Shown: in pieces, positions 13,260 to 14,992 of the stretch
How positions within the stretch are numbered: position 1 is the first letter of the stretch
How the letters are laid out: each line of letters begins with the position of its first letter
Source of the DNA: UBA4742 sp002403895
Lineage (GTDB): Bacteria; Actinomycetota; Acidimicrobiia; Acidimicrobiales; Acidimicrobilacustridaceae
Direction of reading: 5' to 3'
Assembly (NCBI GenBank): GCA_036823295.1
Contig: DAISGD010000073.1
Span: forward strand, 1 to 14,992
Length of the DNA: 14,992 bases
The notes under the pieces: generated by a model
Seen by the model: the letters and a program-made list of their open reading frames with translations, nothing else
Told to the model about the DNA's origin: nothing
The model's database searches: none
Position numbers and translations under genes: made by a program

Positions 13260-13891
13260 CTCACGGACTGGTGCCGTCCTGGAAGGTTTGGCACGAGCGG
13301 CCTACCTGGGCCACGACTACGCCAGCGGCGTCGAGTTGTGGAGCTCCGCCTACGAGGCGTACCGCGGCGAGGAAGACGGGGTGGGAGCGATCCGGGTTGC
13401 CCGAACGCTCGCATTCATGTACGCCTCCGTCGTCGGCGACGCCGCGGTCATGAGCGGGTGGTTCGCGCGGGCAGTGTCGCTTCTGGTAGACGAGGGGCCG
13501 TGTGTTGAGCGTGGTTGGGTGTCGCTCAATCGCGGGATGTTCGAGTCGGATCGGCGCACCAAGGAAGAGCGCTTCCGGGGGGCCCTTGATGTCGCGCGAA
13601 AGTTCGGCGACACCTCTCTCGAGTTCGCGACGCTCGCGTATCTCGGAGCCAGCCTCGTCAACGAAGATCGAATCGAGGAAGGCATGCTGCTGCCTGGGGC
13701 ATAGCTCGTTGCGTCCGGGCGCGCTCGTGCGCTTGGCTGAGCTGCGGGTCCGTCAGGGTCGCTTCGAGGAGGCCGAGCAGCTGCTCCAAGGACTTGACGT
13801 CGACGGCGAGTCGGCGCGACCGCTGGCGGCGGTGCATCTCATGCGTGGTCAGGTCGAGCTCGCGGTTGATGTCATCGCTCGAGAAGTCGAC
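13231..13891 (+). pseudogene. TPR-region fragment of a LuxR-type transcriptional regulator, internally deleted
   Basis: Two out-of-frame pieces of one protein family are visible. The first (13231-13701) reads VLEGLARAAYLGHDYASGVE, AIRVARTLAFMYASVVGD, ERGWVSLNRGMFESD and SLEFATLAYLGASLVNEDRI, ending GMLLPGA and TAG at 13702. The second (13703-13891) reads SSLRPGALVRLAELRVRQGR, FEEAEQLLQGLDVDGESA, and an AAVHLMRGQVELAVDVI segment. These are consecutive TPR helices of actinobacterial LuxR-family regulators, in which, from memory, roughly 80 residues separate the two parts. The N-terminal part, the region between and the C-terminal LuxR helix-turn-helix are all missing. Open start codons (TTG 13288) are not real starts. 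The 87 bases after it (13892-13978) hold nothing I recognise. Confidence 0.75.
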
Positions 13892-13978
13892 GTAGCGGTA
13901 TCCAATCGGGGTGCGCACTGGCCCGCTCGACGTGAAGGCGTCGGCGACAGCACCTGGCCCGAGGATGTTTTTGTGTGC

Positions 13979-14992
13979 TCAGGCGGCTGCGGCCACGATC
14001 AGGCTCTGAGGGCCGGCGAGGGGGGCGTGCTCGACGAAGCGCCAACCCGCTTCCGGCAGCCAGTCCCGAATCTCATCGACGCTGTAGACATCGCCGTCGC
14101 GCACATGCGCCGCGAACTCGCCGGCCATCAGAGCGGCATGGAGTGGCTCGGTATGAGTCGCGTTCGTCCAGAAGTCGGCGAGGAGGAGGCGTGAGTCTGC
14201 GCCGGCCGCGCGGCGCACACGCCCCAGGAGGGCACGGTTGTCCTGCGGGGCCCAGTAGTGGATGAGGTTGGCCGCCAGGAACACATCGTACCCCGTGGGG
14301 AGGTCCCCACTCATGACATCGCCGACCTCCACGGTGACGCGCGATGTGAGGTCTGCCTCCGCGATTCGCTCGCGGGCCAGGGGGACGACGGCCGGAAGCT
14401 CCAAGACAGTCGCCTCGAGGTTCGGGTAGCGCTGGGCGACGGCGATCGTCCACGAGCCCGTTCCGCCGCCGACATCGAGCAGGCGCCGATGCGGAGAGAA
14501 GTCGAAGGTCTCCGGCAGGGCTCTGGCCGGGCCGGCGAGGACGGCCTCGATCCCGGCGGAGACGACTTGCTGCAACTCGTCGTCGAGGTCGAAGACCTCC
14601 TGCGCCGGTCCGGTGGCGAGCGCATCAGCCACCCCCGTCCAGGCCGGATAGCTGATCTTGTCCCAGAAACGCAGGAACGGGCGCAGGTCGGCAGGCGTGC
14701 GCCCGGTGAGGAACGCCGCAGCCGCCTCCCCGTTGCGATAGGTGTCACGGTCGCGCTCGAGCAAGCCCAGCGCCACCATGGCGTCGGCGCTGATCCGGGA
14801 TGCCCTGCGGGTCAATCCCGTGCGAGCGGCCAGGGCGTCGATGGTCGCCGGCGAGTCGGCAAGTGCTTCGAAGATCCCGAGCTCGTTCGCCGCGAAAAGG
14901 AGCTTGGCGGCCATGAAGCCCGACGCGACCCGCATGATCGGCTCGGGGCTGACGGTGCTCGCCTGCCCGTCGGCCTGGCCGGATGATGTGTC
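13979..14992 (-). CDS. O-methyltransferase-like SAM-dependent methyltransferase (N-terminus cut by window end)
   Basis: The frame is open for 337 residues to the window edge. It keeps the conserved EPIMRVASGFMAAKLLFAA start region, so its first residues lie beyond 14992; ATG 14935 is probably internal. Domains in order: a winged-helix dimerisation domain (IFEALADSPATIDALAARTG and RISADAMVALGLLERD), a helical linker, then a Rossmann methyltransferase domain with SAM motif I LLDVGGGTGSW (about residue 171 of the visible part), VLELPAVV, EVGDVMSGDLP and AANLIHYWAPQDNR. The last corresponds to the LHDWsD block, with the usual catalytic-base His kept. It ends LIVAAAA at TGA 13981-13979. This is the plant-type/hydroxyneurosporene-O-methyltransferase family that methylates hydroxyls of small aromatic or polyketide compounds. 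Substrate unknown. Confidence 0.88.
   Translation of the reverse strand, partial: DTSSGQADGQASTVSPEPIMRVASGFMAAKLLFAANELGIFEALADSPATIDALAARTGLTRRASRISADAMVALGLLERDRDTYRNGEAAAAFLTGRTPADLRPFLRFWDKISYPAWTGVADALATGPAQEVFDLDDELQQVVSAGIEAVLAGPARALPETFDFSPHRRLLDVGGGTGSWTIAVAQRYPNLEATVLELPAVVPLARERIAEADLTSRVTVEVGDVMSGDLPTGYDVFLAANLIHYWAPQDNRALLGRVRRAAGADSRLLLADFWTNATHTEPLHAALMAGEFAAHVRDGDVYSVDEIRDWLPEAGWRFVEHAPLAGPQSLIVAAAA

Noticed and set aside
1..14992. CRISPR arrays, tRNA or rRNA genes, IS ends, riboswitches
   Set aside because: I looked for regular spaced repeats, T-loop motifs and terminal inverted repeats and saw none that hold up. The only repeats are the contig-overlap copies and the hairpins listed.

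Overview
The window is high-GC DNA whose protein families are typical of Actinomycetota (DUF2252, PLDc_N-like small membrane proteins, DUF2330, LuxR/TPR regulators, plant-type O-methyltransferase-like enzymes, a MobF relaxase). I favour an actinobacterium, possibly of the Acidimicrobiia, but no rRNA, tRNA or marker gene settles this. It is scaffolded sequence with three 100-base N runs. Two of them separate exact copies of the same sequence (55 bp and 25 bp), so they look like unjoined contig overlaps and not real gaps.

Layout. Positions 1-1924 hold a leftward group: a small PLDc_N-like membrane protein whose 5' end seems frameshifted, a complete DUF2252 protein, and the first codons of a membrane protein. 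Positions 2019-4071 run rightward: a DUF6325-like gene with its middle missing, then an intact 14-TM DHA2-type MFS exporter. Positions 4221-4802 are a row of gene fragments: a stub with a conserved YFSDRPERVVGHM block, a flavodoxin-like N-terminus, and a 29-codon ABC-ATPase signature/Walker B piece. An intact leftward nitronate monooxygenase-like gene (4784-5773) and a rightward cupin (6017-6379) follow. Next come a leftward amidohydrolase (7149-8495) coupled by a GTGA overlap to a NIPSNAP-like protein (6439-7152), and a divergent SRPBCC gene (8525-9219).

Positions 9439-10700 are decayed: a methyltransferase 5' fragment (rightward) runs into a MobF/TrwC relaxase fragment (leftward), both with frameshifts and stop codons. 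Positions 10761-13106 hold a conserved Cys-rich protein, then a tightly overlapping pair: a DUF2330 exported protein and a cupredoxin. These are followed by a short stub whose start codon lies in a hairpin loop, a broken TPR fragment of a LuxR-type regulator (13231-13891), and a leftward O-methyltransferase-like gene that continues past the window end.

How the genes relate. The coherent units are the amidohydrolase/NIPSNAP-like/SRPBCC cluster, probably catabolic, and the DUF2330-cupredoxin pair, which acts outside the membrane. The most distinctive property of the window is the number of truncated or internally deleted genes that sit between intact ones. This is either real decay of mobile and accessory DNA or chimeric assembly. 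I found no convincing new biological system such as a defence island, CRISPR array or retron.
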